Made by a program: the position numbers and the translations under genes. A DNA stretch of 64,000 bases, from the NCBI GenBank assembly GCA_019421345.1, contig JAHZFL010000006.1, forward strand, positions 67,046-131,045, written 5' to 3'. This DNA comes from Roseburia sp. (GTDB lineage: Bacteria; Bacillota; Clostridia; Lachnospirales; Lachnospiraceae). This document shows positions 1 through 8,575 of this stretch, in pieces (the first letter of the stretch is position 1; every line of letters starts with the position of its first letter). Below the pieces are notes generated by a model. The model saw only the letters and a list, made by a program, of their open reading frames with translations. It was not told where the DNA came from and searched no databases.

Positions 1-1
1 A

Positions 2-1006
2 GGCGAAAAATATATTACGAACCTTCCGAGACCGAATGCCGGCGAAATGAAACGGATCGATCATCATATATCTGAGGTATGTGATTTTCTTCAGACCTTT
101 ACTGTTTTGATCATATCTGTTGCAGGGAGTATTATATCGATCCTTCTTTTTTACAGGCATAAATTAAAAAATCCTATTGAGGAATTGGAGCTTGCTTCGC
201 AAAAAATAGGGAAGAATGATCTTGATTTCCATATCACTTATACCAATAAAGATGAAATGGGGAAGCTCTGTTGCGAATTTGAACGGATGCGGGAACAGCT
301 TGCAGGGAATCATCAAAAGCTGTGGAAAATGATTGAAGAAGAAAAAGCGCTTCGGGCGGCGATCGCGCATGATATACGTTCTCCACTGTCTGTATTGGAA
401 GGCTATCAGGAAATGCTCATGGAATATCTGCCGAACCGGGAGATTGATATAAAGCAGGCAATGGAAATGGTGGCTGAGAGCAGAAAGCAGATTGAGCGTA
501 TGGACATCTTTGTCGAGACAATGCGAAAAATGAGCAGTCTGGAGACGAGGGAGCTAAGAACCGAAGAAATCACGAGCCGGCAATTAGAAGGGGATATACA
601 GGCGGAGCTAAGGATTCTGGAGAAAAAATATCAAAAGAAATGTTATCTGAAGGCAGCTTCAGCAAATGAATGCTTTGCAGGAGATAAAGAGGTCATCATG
701 GAAGTTGTGGATAATCTCTTATTGAATGCGTTGCGTTATGCCAAAACAAAAGTAGAAATAATGATGTCCTTGTCCTTCTGTGAACTAAAAATCAGCGTGA
801 AAGACGATGGGATCGGTTTTACAGAGGACCGGGAAAATGTAACAAAGCTTTTCTGCCGGAGGAATGTGAAGGACAGCTTGAAGCATGCCGGGATAGGCAT
901 GTATATTAGCAGGTTATATTGTGAAAAACATGGCGGAGAATTGATCGTGGAAAACAGTGAAAATAGCGGCGCTGCCATCACGGCAGTATTTCATCGGATT
1001 GCGTAA
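2..1006 (+). CDS. Sensor histidine kinase, 5' end outside window
   Basis: Membrane histidine kinase of a two-component system; the frame is open to the first base, so the true start and any sensor region lie upstream. Counting from the first in-window Met (base 47), a membrane helix spans about residues 18-35 and a HAMP linker about 36-85. The phosphoacceptor box AIAHDIRSP carries His108. The ATPase part shows the N box (DNLLLNALRYA), the G1 box DDGIGF and the G2 box GIGMYIS. The partner response regulator is presumably upstream and not seen. The ABC exporter that follows at 1158 is a likely target by analogy with peptide-sensing kinase/ABC modules, but two terminators separate the genes. Kinase identity is secure; the signal is unknown. 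Confidence 0.9.
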   Translation, partial: GEKYITNLPRPNAGEMKRIDHHISEVCDFLQTFTVLIISVAGSIISILLFYRHKLKNPIEELELASQKIGKNDLDFHITYTNKDEMGKLCCEFERMREQLAGNHQKLWKMIEEEKALRAAIAHDIRSPLSVLEGYQEMLMEYLPNREIDIKQAMEMVAESRKQIERMDIFVETMRKMSSLETRELRTEEITSRQLEGDIQAELRILEKKYQKKCYLKAASANECFAGDKEVIMEVVDNLLLNALRYAKTKVEIMMSLSFCELKISVKDDGIGFTEDRENVTKLFCRRNVKDSLKHAGIGMYISRLYCEKHGGELIVENSENSGAAITAVFHRIA

Positions 1007-1022
1007 GCAGTCCGATTTTTTT
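993..1022 (+). terminator. Intrinsic terminator overlapping the kinase stop codon
   Basis: A 10-bp stem ATCGGATTGC/GCAGTCCGAT (one G-U pair) with loop GTAA is followed by a run of T. The loop is the last four bases of the kinase gene, including its stop codon. The T run merges into the 38-base repeat that begins at 1021. Confidence 0.8.
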
Positions 1023-1058
1023 GACATAAGAGTGGCTCGTGAAGTGTGTCGCTCGTTG
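1021..1058 (+). repeat. 38-base hairpin repeat, copy 1
   Basis: Matches 20122-20159 at 33 of 38 positions. It starts TTGACATAAGAG and ends CGCTCGTTG, and folds with repeat positions 10-16 pairing 28-34 and 18-20 pairing 24-26. In this copy four C-G pairs of the other copy are T-G, so pairing survives only in plus-strand RNA. There is no T run after it, so it is not an ordinary terminator. It lies immediately after the kinase terminator. Confidence 0.75.
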
Positions 1059-1081
1059 TTATAAGGCATTCGGCAGAGAGT

Positions 1082-1107
1082 GACAACCGTTGTCGGTTGT
1101 CTTTTTA
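1082..1107 (+). terminator. Second intrinsic terminator before the ABC genes
   Basis: Perfect 8-bp stem GACAACCG/CGGTTGTC with loop TTGT, followed by TTTTT. With the terminator at 993-1022 it insulates the kinase from the exporter operon, which implies a separate promoter for the exporter in the short gap before 1158. Confidence 0.8.
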
Positions 1108-1157
1108 TTGTGATTTATATTTTATGATAGCAGCAGCAAAGAAAAGGAGGCAAGGAT

Positions 1158-2222
1158 ATGCTTGCAATTTTAAAAAGAGAAATAAAAAATTATTTAAAGC
1201 AGCCGCTGTTCTGGCTGGGGGTAGTCATTGTGATTTACGGAATTTATAGCGATACCGGTCCTTATTTAACAACACATTATGTTACATTGGGAGAGGAACT
1301 CGCAAATGAAGATCCGCAATATGCATATTCGGCTGAGGTGTATGAAGGGTATGTACCGTCTGCGCCGCAGGAACAAAGAAAAATCTGGAATAAACAGATA
1401 ACAGAAGCTTTGATAAGTGATTTTGAAATGTCTGATTCTAAAGCACAGGAAGTCATTGCCCGGTTGGATCGTATGGAGATCGCAGATGCCTGTGCGTATT
1501 TAGAGCGTGAATATGACTATCATGGCGCAGTGTATTTATATGAGGACAGTGCGTACCATAAGGGAACTGCGGAAGAAATTAACGCCTATTTGGATAAAGT
1601 ATTGAAGGATCGATCGTTTTCCTTTTATTATTCAAGAAAATTCGCAGATTTTGCAGGTCTGTATATGGGATTTTTTGCAGCAATCCTGCTGTCGGTGCTG
1701 TATCTGCAGGACACAAGAAGACATACCTATGAGCTGCTTCATACAAAGCCCATTACTGCAAAGCAATATATTCTTGGAAAGGTAGGCGCGGGCTTTGGCG
1801 TATGTGTGATGGTACTGGCAATTTTAAATTTATTGTTCTGGGGACTTTGTATCGTGTATACAAGGGACAGCGGCTTTGAAGTAAGCTTATGGGATTTTCT
1901 CGTTTCCACAGCACTTTATATTTTGCCGAACATGTTAATGATCGTATGTGTATATACGTTGATTTCTCTGTTGTTTCAAACACCGCTTCCGGGAGTGCCG
2001 CTTTTGATCCTTTATTTGCTGTATTCCAACTTGGGTGGAAGAAATGCGGAGGGAGTTTTTGGGTATGTGAGCAGACCGCTGGCGATCATGGTACGGTTTC
2101 CGGGGCAGCTTTTTGATACAGCCCTGCCTCCTATGGCTCTTTTCAATCAGGGCTGTTTGATCGTGGCATCTGTTTTTATTATCCTGATCTCCGGGATGAT
2201 ATGGAAACGGAGGAGAATATAA
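1158..2222 (+). CDS. ABC transporter permease (ABC-2 type), subunit 1
   Basis: Integral membrane subunit of an ABC exporter, 354 aa. A hydrophobic N-terminal helix (about residues 14-30) is followed by a large polar, probably extracytoplasmic region of about 130 residues. Clustered membrane helices fill residues 165-350, the usual ABC-2 permease layout. An AAGGAGG site lies eight bases before the ATG. The stop overlaps the next start as TAATG, so the two permeases are translationally coupled, and the ATPase follows at 2883. The transported molecule cannot be read from the sequence; the nearby kinase hints at a peptide or antimicrobial, which is inference. Confidence 0.8.
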   Translation: MLAILKREIKNYLKQPLFWLGVVIVIYGIYSDTGPYLTTHYVTLGEELANEDPQYAYSAEVYEGYVPSAPQEQRKIWNKQITEALISDFEMSDSKAQEVIARLDRMEIADACAYLEREYDYHGAVYLYEDSAYHKGTAEEINAYLDKVLKDRSFSFYYSRKFADFAGLYMGFFAAILLSVLYLQDTRRHTYELLHTKPITAKQYILGKVGAGFGVCVMVLAILNLLFWGLCIVYTRDSGFEVSLWDFLVSTALYILPNMLMIVCVYTLISLLFQTPLPGVPLLILYLLYSNLGGRNAEGVFGYVSRPLAIMVRFPGQLFDTALPPMALFNQGCLIVASVFIILISGMIWKRRRI

Positions 2223-2881
2223 TGCGAAAAGAATGTAAGATCGTCCTTCCGTTTTATAAAATCGCCTATGCGATTTCCTTCGTTATTATTTTGAGTATGA
2301 TCAGAGGTGTGACACATACCTTTGAAGTAGGGATAGCAATGGAAGCGCCTATGGCAATACTGGCAGTCGTTTTTTGTGCAGATACCTATGTGCGGGAAAT
2401 CATGAGTAATCGCTCGCAGATCCATAGGCTGTATCCGGTGAAAAGGAGATTTTTTTCTATACTGGAAAGATTGATGATACAGGAAATATTTCTGTTGCTG
2501 CTTGCTGTCACAGGATATGGCTGCTTTTTGTTCTTTCAAAAACCGATCACACATCCGGCAACAGGGAGTGAAGCAAGGCAGTTTATGATTTATTTTGCCT
2601 CGATGATCATCACTATTTTCTTTTGGGGAAGCTTAGCCAATATGCTTTCCATGATGTTTCGTAATATGTGGGGAGGGATCGGAGGATGTCTTCTGATATG
2701 GCTTTCGGTTAATTCGTCATGGGGAGATCAATGCTTAGGTGCATGGAATTTGTTTTCCTATACATTCAGAGAGGTACAAAATAACGGAGATATTTCATGG
2801 GTATATGGAAAGCTTATGTGTTTATGTATGGGAATGATCATGGCAGCAGTATTGCCGAAAATAATTAAAAAGAGAGGGTAA
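2222..2881 (+). CDS. ABC transporter permease, subunit 2
   Basis: Second membrane subunit of the same exporter, 219 aa with about five to six hydrophobic helices and short polar loops. It begins MRKECKIVLPFYK; the ATG at 2222 overlaps the previous stop by one base and has GGAGGAG just upstream. An in-frame ATG at 2201 has no ribosome site and lies inside the upstream gene, so I reject it. It ends two bases before the ATPase gene. No family-specific motif beyond ABC-2-like hydrophobicity is visible, so the assignment rests on topology and operon position. Confidence 0.72.
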   Translation: MRKECKIVLPFYKIAYAISFVIILSMIRGVTHTFEVGIAMEAPMAILAVVFCADTYVREIMSNRSQIHRLYPVKRRFFSILERLMIQEIFLLLLAVTGYGCFLFFQKPITHPATGSEARQFMIYFASMIITIFFWGSLANMLSMMFRNMWGGIGGCLLIWLSVNSSWGDQCLGAWNLFSYTFREVQNNGDISWVYGKLMCLCMGMIMAAVLPKIIKKRG

Positions 2882-2882
2882 C

Positions 2883-3767
2883 ATGATGCGTATTCAGATT
2901 GATGATTTGACAGTAACGTTTAGAAATGGTGTGACAGCGATCAATCATGCAGATTTAGAGATTTCTAATGGTATGTTTGGATTGCTGGGGGAAAACGGAG
3001 CAGGAAAAACTACATTGATGAGGGTGTTGACGACAGTATTAAAACCTACCGGAGGCAGAGTGACTTTAAATGAGATGTTATACAGGGAAGAAAATTATGA
3101 AAAGATTCAAAAAAGGATCGGTTATCTGCCGCAGGAAATAGACCTTTATCCTAATTTGACCGTACAGGAATGCTTAGAATATATGGGAGCTCTGGCGGGA
3201 GTTCCCAGGCAGGAGTGCAGGGAGCGTATGCAATATTATCTTACCAAGACAAGTCTTTTGGAACATCGCAAAAAGAAGATGAAACAACTGTCAGGCGGTA
3301 TGAAGCGGCGTGTCGGTTTGGTCCAGGCACTGTTAAATGAACCGGAATTTTTGATCGTCGATGAGCCGACGACTGGGCTTGACCCGGAGGAACGTATCCG
3401 TATTCGCAACCTGCTGGTAGATTTTTCTGAAAACAGAACCGTATTATTTTCTACTCATGTGGTCGAAGATTTAGCTGCGACATGTAATCGCCTTGCGGTT
3501 ATGAAAAAAGGGCAGTTTTTGTATCAGGGAAGGATGACAGACCTGCTGCAGAAAGCAGAAAACCGTGTCTGGGTTTGTACCGTGGAGGATGAAGCGAGGG
3601 CAAGGGAGCTTGAGAGACAATATCATGTTTCTTCTAAACAATTTACGGAAGGAGGTTTACAGCTTAAAATTCTCAGTGAAAAACAGCCAACGGAGGGAAG
3701 CTATTGCGTAAAACCGACACTGGAGGATGCCTATATTTATGTGACAAATCAAATGTTCCACCGATGA
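2883..3767 (+). CDS. ABC transporter ATP-binding protein
   Basis: Nucleotide-binding subunit that powers the two permeases encoded just upstream, 294 aa. Visible motifs are Walker A GENGAGKTT (residues 36-44), the Q-loop region YLPQEIDLYPNLT, the signature LSGGM (136-140), Walker B FLIVDEPTTGLDP (from 156) and the H-loop STHV. The last 90 residues form the non-catalytic tail usual in drug or antibiotic exporter ATPases. The start is ATG 2883 behind GAGAGGG; a second ATG at 2886 is equally possible. The operon appears to end here, because the next gene has its own promoter region. Confidence 0.93.
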   Translation: MMRIQIDDLTVTFRNGVTAINHADLEISNGMFGLLGENGAGKTTLMRVLTTVLKPTGGRVTLNEMLYREENYEKIQKRIGYLPQEIDLYPNLTVQECLEYMGALAGVPRQECRERMQYYLTKTSLLEHRKKKMKQLSGGMKRRVGLVQALLNEPEFLIVDEPTTGLDPEERIRIRNLLVDFSENRTVLFSTHVVEDLAATCNRLAVMKKGQFLYQGRMTDLLQKAENRVWVCTVEDEARARELERQYHVSSKQFTEGGLQLKILSEKQPTEGSYCVKPTLEDAYIYVTNQMFHR

Positions 3768-3817
3768 ATTCTTATGTTTTGCAGCCGCCTCTTTATTGCG
3801 CAACGACATTGGGTAAG

Positions 3818-3847
3818 TTGTCAGAACCAAAATAGTATGTTAAAATT
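3818..3847 (+). promoter_or_regulatory. Candidate promoter of the PTS operon
   Basis: TTGTCA (3818-3823), an 18-base spacer and TAAAAT (3842-3847). It lies in the 219-base gap before the PTS gene, leaving an untranslated leader of about 130 bases. No recognisable LicT/BglG-type antiterminator target or terminator hairpin was found in the leader. Confidence 0.5.
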
Positions 3848-3986
3848 GCGGATGAATCGATCAGATGATGAAGGAGCATTATCTCATTTTAAAAAGAATG
3901 GGCAGGGGATAGTAAAAATTGGTTTATTCCGTGACGGAAGAAATGCAGATAATAAAGACGATAAAGGGGTGGAATGGAGGTTATGT

Positions 3987-5897
3987 ATGGATATTCATAA
4001 AACTGCGAAAAGTATATTAGAACATGTCGGCGGAAGCGAAAATATCAAAGACGTCAGTCATTGCTTTACAAGACTGCGCTTTGTGTTAAAGGATGATTCA
4101 AAAGCAGACAAGCAGACCGTCGAGCGCCTGGAAGGTGTGATCCAGGTCGTGATTTCCGGCGGTCAGTTTCAGGTGGTACTTGGCTCAAAGGTAAATCAGG
4201 TGTATGAGGCGCTGCTGCCGTTGCTGCCGGAAAACGGTGCGTCAGGAGGAAAAGGAAAGGGGAATATAGCAAATTCTGTTTTGCAGACAATTTCTAAAAT
4301 GTTTACGCCGCTGATTCCTGCCATTGCGGCTTCGGGATTGATCAAAGGCATTTTGACGGCGGCAAAGCTTTTGGCAGCGAAAAACGGTGTTGATATTTCT
4401 GTGAATGATACCTATGTGCTGCTTCTTGCCACAAGCCAGATCATTTTTTATTTCATGCCGGTGTTCCTTGGCTATACGGCGGCAAAGGCGCTTAAGTGCA
4501 ATGAGGTTGTAGCAATGACGATCGGAGGATTTTTATGCTACCCGCAGATAGACGCCATCATTCAGGATGCCGCCACGGCAACCACGATCTTTGGGATTCC
4601 AGTAACGAAGGGTGCATGGACGATCGGTGAATCCACGAAGGTATTCAGCTATACCGAATCGGTCATTCCGATTTTGCTGGCAGTGTTTGTTTTGATGTAT
4701 TTGGAGAAATTCTTAAATAAGGTAATTCCACAGGTCATTCAGATCATTATGGTACCCGGATTGTCAATCCTCATCATGATACCACTCACACTTACACTGC
4801 TGGGGCCGATCGGCATCTGGGTAGGAAATGGCATTCAGGCATTATATTATGTATTGATGAGCTTTAATACGGCTGTCGGCGGTGCGGTGATCGGCGGACT
4901 ATGGGGCGTTTTTGTTATTTTCGGCGCACATCGGGCGCTGCTGCCGGTAGGACTGAATGATGTTGCGGTGAGCGGAAAGCAAAATCTGCTGGCGTTTGCA
5001 GGCGCGGCAAATTTTTCACAGGGCGGTGCGGCACTTGGAGTTATGTTAAAGTCAAGAAATAAGGAGCTAAAGAGTGTGGCGGCGTCGGCAACGATTTCCG
5101 CGGCGCTGGTGGGGATCACAGAGCCTGCGATCTATGGCTGCAATCTGCGCCTGAAAAAGCCGATGATCTGTGCGGTTATCTGCGGCGCGCTCGGCGGCGG
5201 AATTATGGGCATTGGAGGCGTTTACGGCGATGCGTTTGCCAATAACGGCGTGCTGACTGTTTTCTCCTATGCCTCATTTGGGATGAAGCCGTTTATTTTT
5301 TATTTGATCGGCTGCGGTGTCGCATTCTTTGGCACAGCGGTCTTGACTTATTTGATCGGCTTTGAGGATATGGAAGATCAAAGACAGGAGACCTTTCATC
5401 AAGAGACGGAGAATATTACCGGCAAACGGACAGAAACCGCATGGGAGATCACGTCCCCGGTAGAGGGAGAGGCGATTGCGTTAAGCGGGATTGGCGACGA
5501 GGCATTTGCATCAGAAGCTTTGGGAAAAGGAATTGCGATCCTTCCCCAAAAGGGAGAGGTCCTTGCGCCGGCAGACGGTACGGTTACTGTTATTTATCCA
5601 ACTCTCCATGCGATCGGACTAAAGCTTTCTAATGGTGTCGAGCTTTTGATCCATGTGGGGATCGACACGGTGAAGCTGGAAGGAAAATATTTTAAAAAGT
5701 ATGTAGAGGAAGGTGCGCAGGTTAAGAAAGGCGAAAAAATTACGGCATTTGATTTAGAGAAAATAAAAACGGCAGGCTATGATCCGACGGTTGCGGTTGT
5801 GGTCGGAAATACGAAGGACTACCAGGCAGTCACCGGGCTTACGGCGTGCCATGCAGATTTTGATACGCCTGTGATCAAGGTGGTGGCAGGAGAATAA
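3987..5897 (+). CDS. PTS beta-glucoside transporter, EIIBCA fusion
   Basis: Phosphotransferase permease that imports and phosphorylates an aryl- or beta-glucoside, 636 aa in the order EIIB-EIIC-EIIA. The EIIB phospho-cysteine is C26 in DVSHCFTRL. About eight to ten membrane helices fill residues 100-460. EIIA carries the phospho-histidine near residue 556 in LLIHVGIDTVKL. I chose ATG 3987 because GGAGG sits six bases upstream and the protein then begins with the normal EIIB start MDIHKTAKSIL; the longer frame from 3774 adds a charged extension with no ribosome site. The GH1 gene next door should hydrolyse the imported sugar phosphate. No bglG/licT regulator lies in the window. Confidence 0.93.
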   Translation: MDIHKTAKSILEHVGGSENIKDVSHCFTRLRFVLKDDSKADKQTVERLEGVIQVVISGGQFQVVLGSKVNQVYEALLPLLPENGASGGKGKGNIANSVLQTISKMFTPLIPAIAASGLIKGILTAAKLLAAKNGVDISVNDTYVLLLATSQIIFYFMPVFLGYTAAKALKCNEVVAMTIGGFLCYPQIDAIIQDAATATTIFGIPVTKGAWTIGESTKVFSYTESVIPILLAVFVLMYLEKFLNKVIPQVIQIIMVPGLSILIMIPLTLTLLGPIGIWVGNGIQALYYVLMSFNTAVGGAVIGGLWGVFVIFGAHRALLPVGLNDVAVSGKQNLLAFAGAANFSQGGAALGVMLKSRNKELKSVAASATISAALVGITEPAIYGCNLRLKKPMICAVICGALGGGIMGIGGVYGDAFANNGVLTVFSYASFGMKPFIFYLIGCGVAFFGTAVLTYLIGFEDMEDQRQETFHQETENITGKRTETAWEITSPVEGEAIALSGIGDEAFASEALGKGIAILPQKGEVLAPADGTVTVIYPTLHAIGLKLSNGVELLIHVGIDTVKLEGKYFKKYVEEGAQVKKGEKITAFDLEKIKTAGYDPTVAVVVGNTKDYQAVTGLTACHADFDTPVIKVVAGE

Positions 5898-5974
5898 CAA
5901 AGGCATGGCAGAGCAGAGATTTCATTTTGAAGCTTGCTGCGATAAGGACAAAAACTAATGGGAGGAAAGAACTT

Positions 5975-7390
5975 ATGTCGCAGAGATTTCCAAAAAATTT
6001 TTTGTGGGGAGCGTCCTCCTCGGCATTTCAAATCGAAGGAGGCTGGGACGAGGACAAAAAAGGAATGACGGTCGCCGATCATAATTCCTTTCGGCGCTCC
6101 GCAAAGCAGGCAGACAGTAAGGTTGCGAGCGATTTCTATCATCATTGGAGAGAGGACATTGCGCTGATGAAGGAGCTGGGAATGCAGATGTATCGCTTTT
6201 CTTTGTCATGGGCGAGGATCATACCGGATGGGGATGGAGAGATCAACCGGGCGGGCATTGATTTTTACAGAAATGTCATTGACTGCCTTTTGGAGCATGG
6301 AATAGAACCCTTCGTGACGCTGTATCATTTTGACCTTCCCTATGCGCTGGTCGAAAAATACAATGGTTGGGAGGACAGGCGGTGTGTATACGCATTTGAG
6401 CGCTATGCGAAACTGTGCTTTGCAGAGTTTGGCGAAAAGGTGAAATATTGGCAGGTCATCAACGAGCAGAATCTTATGATTCGTGTAGACGAGCGTATGA
6501 ATATTGAGGAGACAGATGCGTGGAAGGCAGATCGGATGCGCGCGCAGATGGATTATCATATGTTTCTTGCAAACGCACTGGTTACAAGCGCGTGCCATGA
6601 AATGGTCAAGGATGGAAAAATCGGACCGGCGATTTCCTCCACTTGCACCTATCCGTTGACAAACAAGCCGCAGGATGTCTGGGCGGCAAGGATGAATGAC
6701 TGTATGAAGACGAATTACTGTCTGGATATGTACTATGACGGAAAATATCCGGGCTATTATATGCGCTATCTAAGGGAGCGCAATATCGTGCCAAAGATGC
6801 TTGCGGGAGACGAGGAGATTCTAAGGGCGGGTAAAATGGATTACATTGCCGTGAATTATTACCGGACGCTCTGTGCAAGCTATCTGCCGTCCGACGAGGA
6901 GCATCCGGTCGGAATGCGTGTATTCCGCGGCAACGAGGTAGATTTTGATCAGTACGGTTATTGCCGGGATGAAAAAAATCAGCATCTTGGGGCAAGCGAG
7001 TACGGGGCACAGATTGATCCGATGGGCTTAAGGATCGTCTTGAATGATTATTACAGCAGATACCGTCTGCCGCTGCTCATCACGGAAAACGGACTTGGCG
7101 CTGCGGATGAATTGACAGAGGCAGGAGAGGTTCACGATTCCTATCGGATCGACTATATCAAAAAGCATTTGGAAGTCTGTGCATTGGCGATCGAGGATGG
7201 CGTCGATCTGATGGGATATTCTGCATGGTCTTTTATGGACTTGCTGAGTTCGCATCAGGGCTTTCGGAAACGTTATGGTTTTGTCTATGTGAATCGTGAT
7301 GATCATGACCTGAAGGATATGAGAAGAATAAAAAAGGACAGCTTTTACTGGTATCAAAATGTGATACGAACGAATGGAGATGAGCTGTAA
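5975..7390 (+). CDS. 6-phospho-beta-glucosidase, GH1
   Basis: Cytoplasmic GH1 enzyme, 471 aa, expected to split the phospho-beta-glucoside delivered by the upstream PTS into glucose-6-phosphate and an aglycone or sugar. The acid/base Glu is E164 in VINEQNL and the nucleophile is E371 in LLITENGLG. S425, K432 and Y434 reproduce the Ser-x6-Lys-x-Tyr spacing that binds the phosphate in phospho-specific GH1 enzymes, which supports a 6-phospho substrate over a free glucoside. ATG 5975 follows GGGAGGAAAG and begins MSQRFPKNFLWG, the standard family start; the earlier in-frame start at 5927 lacks a site. It is the last gene before a strong terminator. Confidence 0.93.
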   Translation: MSQRFPKNFLWGASSSAFQIEGGWDEDKKGMTVADHNSFRRSAKQADSKVASDFYHHWREDIALMKELGMQMYRFSLSWARIIPDGDGEINRAGIDFYRNVIDCLLEHGIEPFVTLYHFDLPYALVEKYNGWEDRRCVYAFERYAKLCFAEFGEKVKYWQVINEQNLMIRVDERMNIEETDAWKADRMRAQMDYHMFLANALVTSACHEMVKDGKIGPAISSTCTYPLTNKPQDVWAARMNDCMKTNYCLDMYYDGKYPGYYMRYLRERNIVPKMLAGDEEILRAGKMDYIAVNYYRTLCASYLPSDEEHPVGMRVFRGNEVDFDQYGYCRDEKNQHLGASEYGAQIDPMGLRIVLNDYYSRYRLPLLITENGLGAADELTEAGEVHDSYRIDYIKKHLEVCALAIEDGVDLMGYSAWSFMDLLSSHQGFRKRYGFVYVNRDDHDLKDMRRIKKDSFYWYQNVIRTNGDEL

Positions 7391-7410
7391 AAGAGAAGTC
7401 AGACGAAGCA

Positions 7411-7452
7411 AAAGAACGCCTGCTTGCGCAATGCGCAAGCGGCGTTCTTTTT
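7411..7452 (+). terminator. Intrinsic terminator after the PTS/GH1 operon
   Basis: A long two-part stem: AAAGAACGCC pairs GGCGTTCTTT and GCTTGCGC pairs GCGCAAGC around loop AAT, ending in a T run. It separates the PTS operon from the ABC sugar importer locus. Confidence 0.92.
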
Positions 7453-7470
7453 AAACTTTACAATTAATCA

Positions 7471-7519
7471 AAATTCAAGTAAAAATAGACTTTAATTCAA
7501 GTAATAGTAATGTTAATAT
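7471..7519 (+). promoter_or_regulatory. Importer operon promoter with two operator-like repeats
   Basis: AATTCAAGTAA occurs at 7472-7482 and again at 7494-7504, 22 bases apart (about two helical turns). A weak promoter can be drawn as TTTAAT (7491-7496), 17 bases, TAATAT (7514-7519), so the second copy sits between -35 and -10. Two more copies lie inside the start of the next gene. The likely binder is the LacI-family protein encoded at 12987, which is inference from position. Confidence 0.55.
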
Positions 7520-7590
7520 ATCCATAGAAAAAGAAAAAATGGAACAAAAACTTGTGATTATGCACAGGAAAAGCGCGGGAGGTGAAAAAA

Positions 7591-8541
7591 GTGAGTGGGA
7601 GAGAGGAAGAAATAAGGAAAGCACCAACGCCTGTGGATGAGCTTTTACTTGAATTTAAAAATACGGAACAAGGAACAAAATCAAGTAAAATCAAGTTCTT
7701 CAATTTAGAGAGCGGAAAAGATGTGTATAATATCACAGCGCCGTTTCGCGATGGAGAACACATGTATCTGGCGGGCAGGGTGGAGAGCCGTGACAGCGAG
7801 GAGTCGGAGGTTGTCTTTTTCAGACAGTCGGGAGATGGCTGGACGGCAGATGAGCGGCTGCCTCGGTTAAAGCTGCAGGACCCGTGTGTTGTGAGGATTG
7901 CGGGAGAGCTTGTCGTTGGCGGAGTTGAGATTTTTCCGGATGAGGAAAACCCGGATGCTTGGAATTACCGTACGGTGTTCTATCGCGGCGACAATCTGTC
8001 CGAGTTGAAACGCTTTGCAAAGGGACCCGATCGGATGAAGGACATCAGGCTTTGCGGGCTGGAGGACGGAACGATCCTGGTGATGACAAGACCGCAGGGA
8101 GAAATCGGCGGCAGAGGAAAGATCGGGTATACGATCATTCGCACGCTGGAGGAGCTTAACGCAGAATGTATGCAAAAGGCAGTTGTTCTGGAAGGACAGT
8201 TTTTGCCGGAGGAATGGGGTGGGTGCAACGAACTGCATCTGCTTAGGAACGGGAAGGTTGGAATTTTGGGACATATTGCAAAATATGATGAAGCGAAAAA
8301 CAGGCATTATTATGCGACAGCCTTTTGCTTCGATTACCGAACAGGGGAATATACCCCGATGAAAATCATTGCGGTCAGAGACAATTTTTTGGACGGACCA
8401 AGCAAGCGGGAAGATCTGCGGGATGTGATATTCAGCGGCGGTCTCGTGCGGGAACAGGGACAGGCAAAGCTATACTGCGGAGTGAGTGATGCGGAAGCGC
8501 AAAGCCTTGTGATCCGTGATCCGTTTTTAAATTTTGAGTAA
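7591..8541 (+). CDS. DUF1861 family protein (probable beta-propeller)
   Basis: Cytoplasmic protein of 316 aa without signal peptide or membrane helices. The stretch KDVYNITAPF, followed by YLAGRVE and later RPQGEIGGRGKIGY, resembles the DUF1861 family, relatives of the five-bladed propeller glycosidases that often sit beside GH130 genes. No catalytic activity is established for the family to my knowledge. GTG 7591 is chosen because GGGAGG lies seven bases upstream; the GTG at 7582 overlaps that site. It is the first gene of the importer operon and reads into the solute-binding lipoprotein gene 34 bases later. Two copies of the operator-like motif lie within its first 100 bases. Confidence 0.72.
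   Translation: MSGREEEIRKAPTPVDELLLEFKNTEQGTKSSKIKFFNLESGKDVYNITAPFRDGEHMYLAGRVESRDSEESEVVFFRQSGDGWTADERLPRLKLQDPCVVRIAGELVVGGVEIFPDEENPDAWNYRTVFYRGDNLSELKRFAKGPDRMKDIRLCGLEDGTILVMTRPQGEIGGRGKIGYTIIRTLEELNAECMQKAVVLEGQFLPEEWGGCNELHLLRNGKVGILGHIAKYDEAKNRHYYATAFCFDYRTGEYTPMKIIAVRDNFLDGPSKREDLRDVIFSGGLVREQGQAKLYCGVSDAEAQSLVIRDPFLNFE
7643..7690 (+). repeat. Intragenic operator-like motif copies 3 and 4
   Basis: TTTTACTTGAATTT at 7643-7656 is the exact reverse complement of 7471-7484 (14 of 14). AAAATCAAGTAAAA at 7677-7690 matches the same motif in direct orientation at 13 of 14. Downstream operators inside the first gene are common for LacI-type repressors that loop DNA. They could also be chance AT-rich codons, though the exact 14-base inverted match argues against it. 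Confidence 0.5.
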
Positions 8542-8575
8542 CCAATAAATGAAAATACAAGTGAGGAGGATCAAC

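Noticed and set aside
1046..1249. Plus-strand open frame of 67 codons over the ABC promoter region
   Set aside because: It crosses the terminator at 1082 and the start of the permease in another frame and has no ribosome site.
3768..3986. LicT/BglG antiterminator site in the PTS leader
   Set aside because: No ribonucleic antiterminator motif overlapping a terminator hairpin was found.
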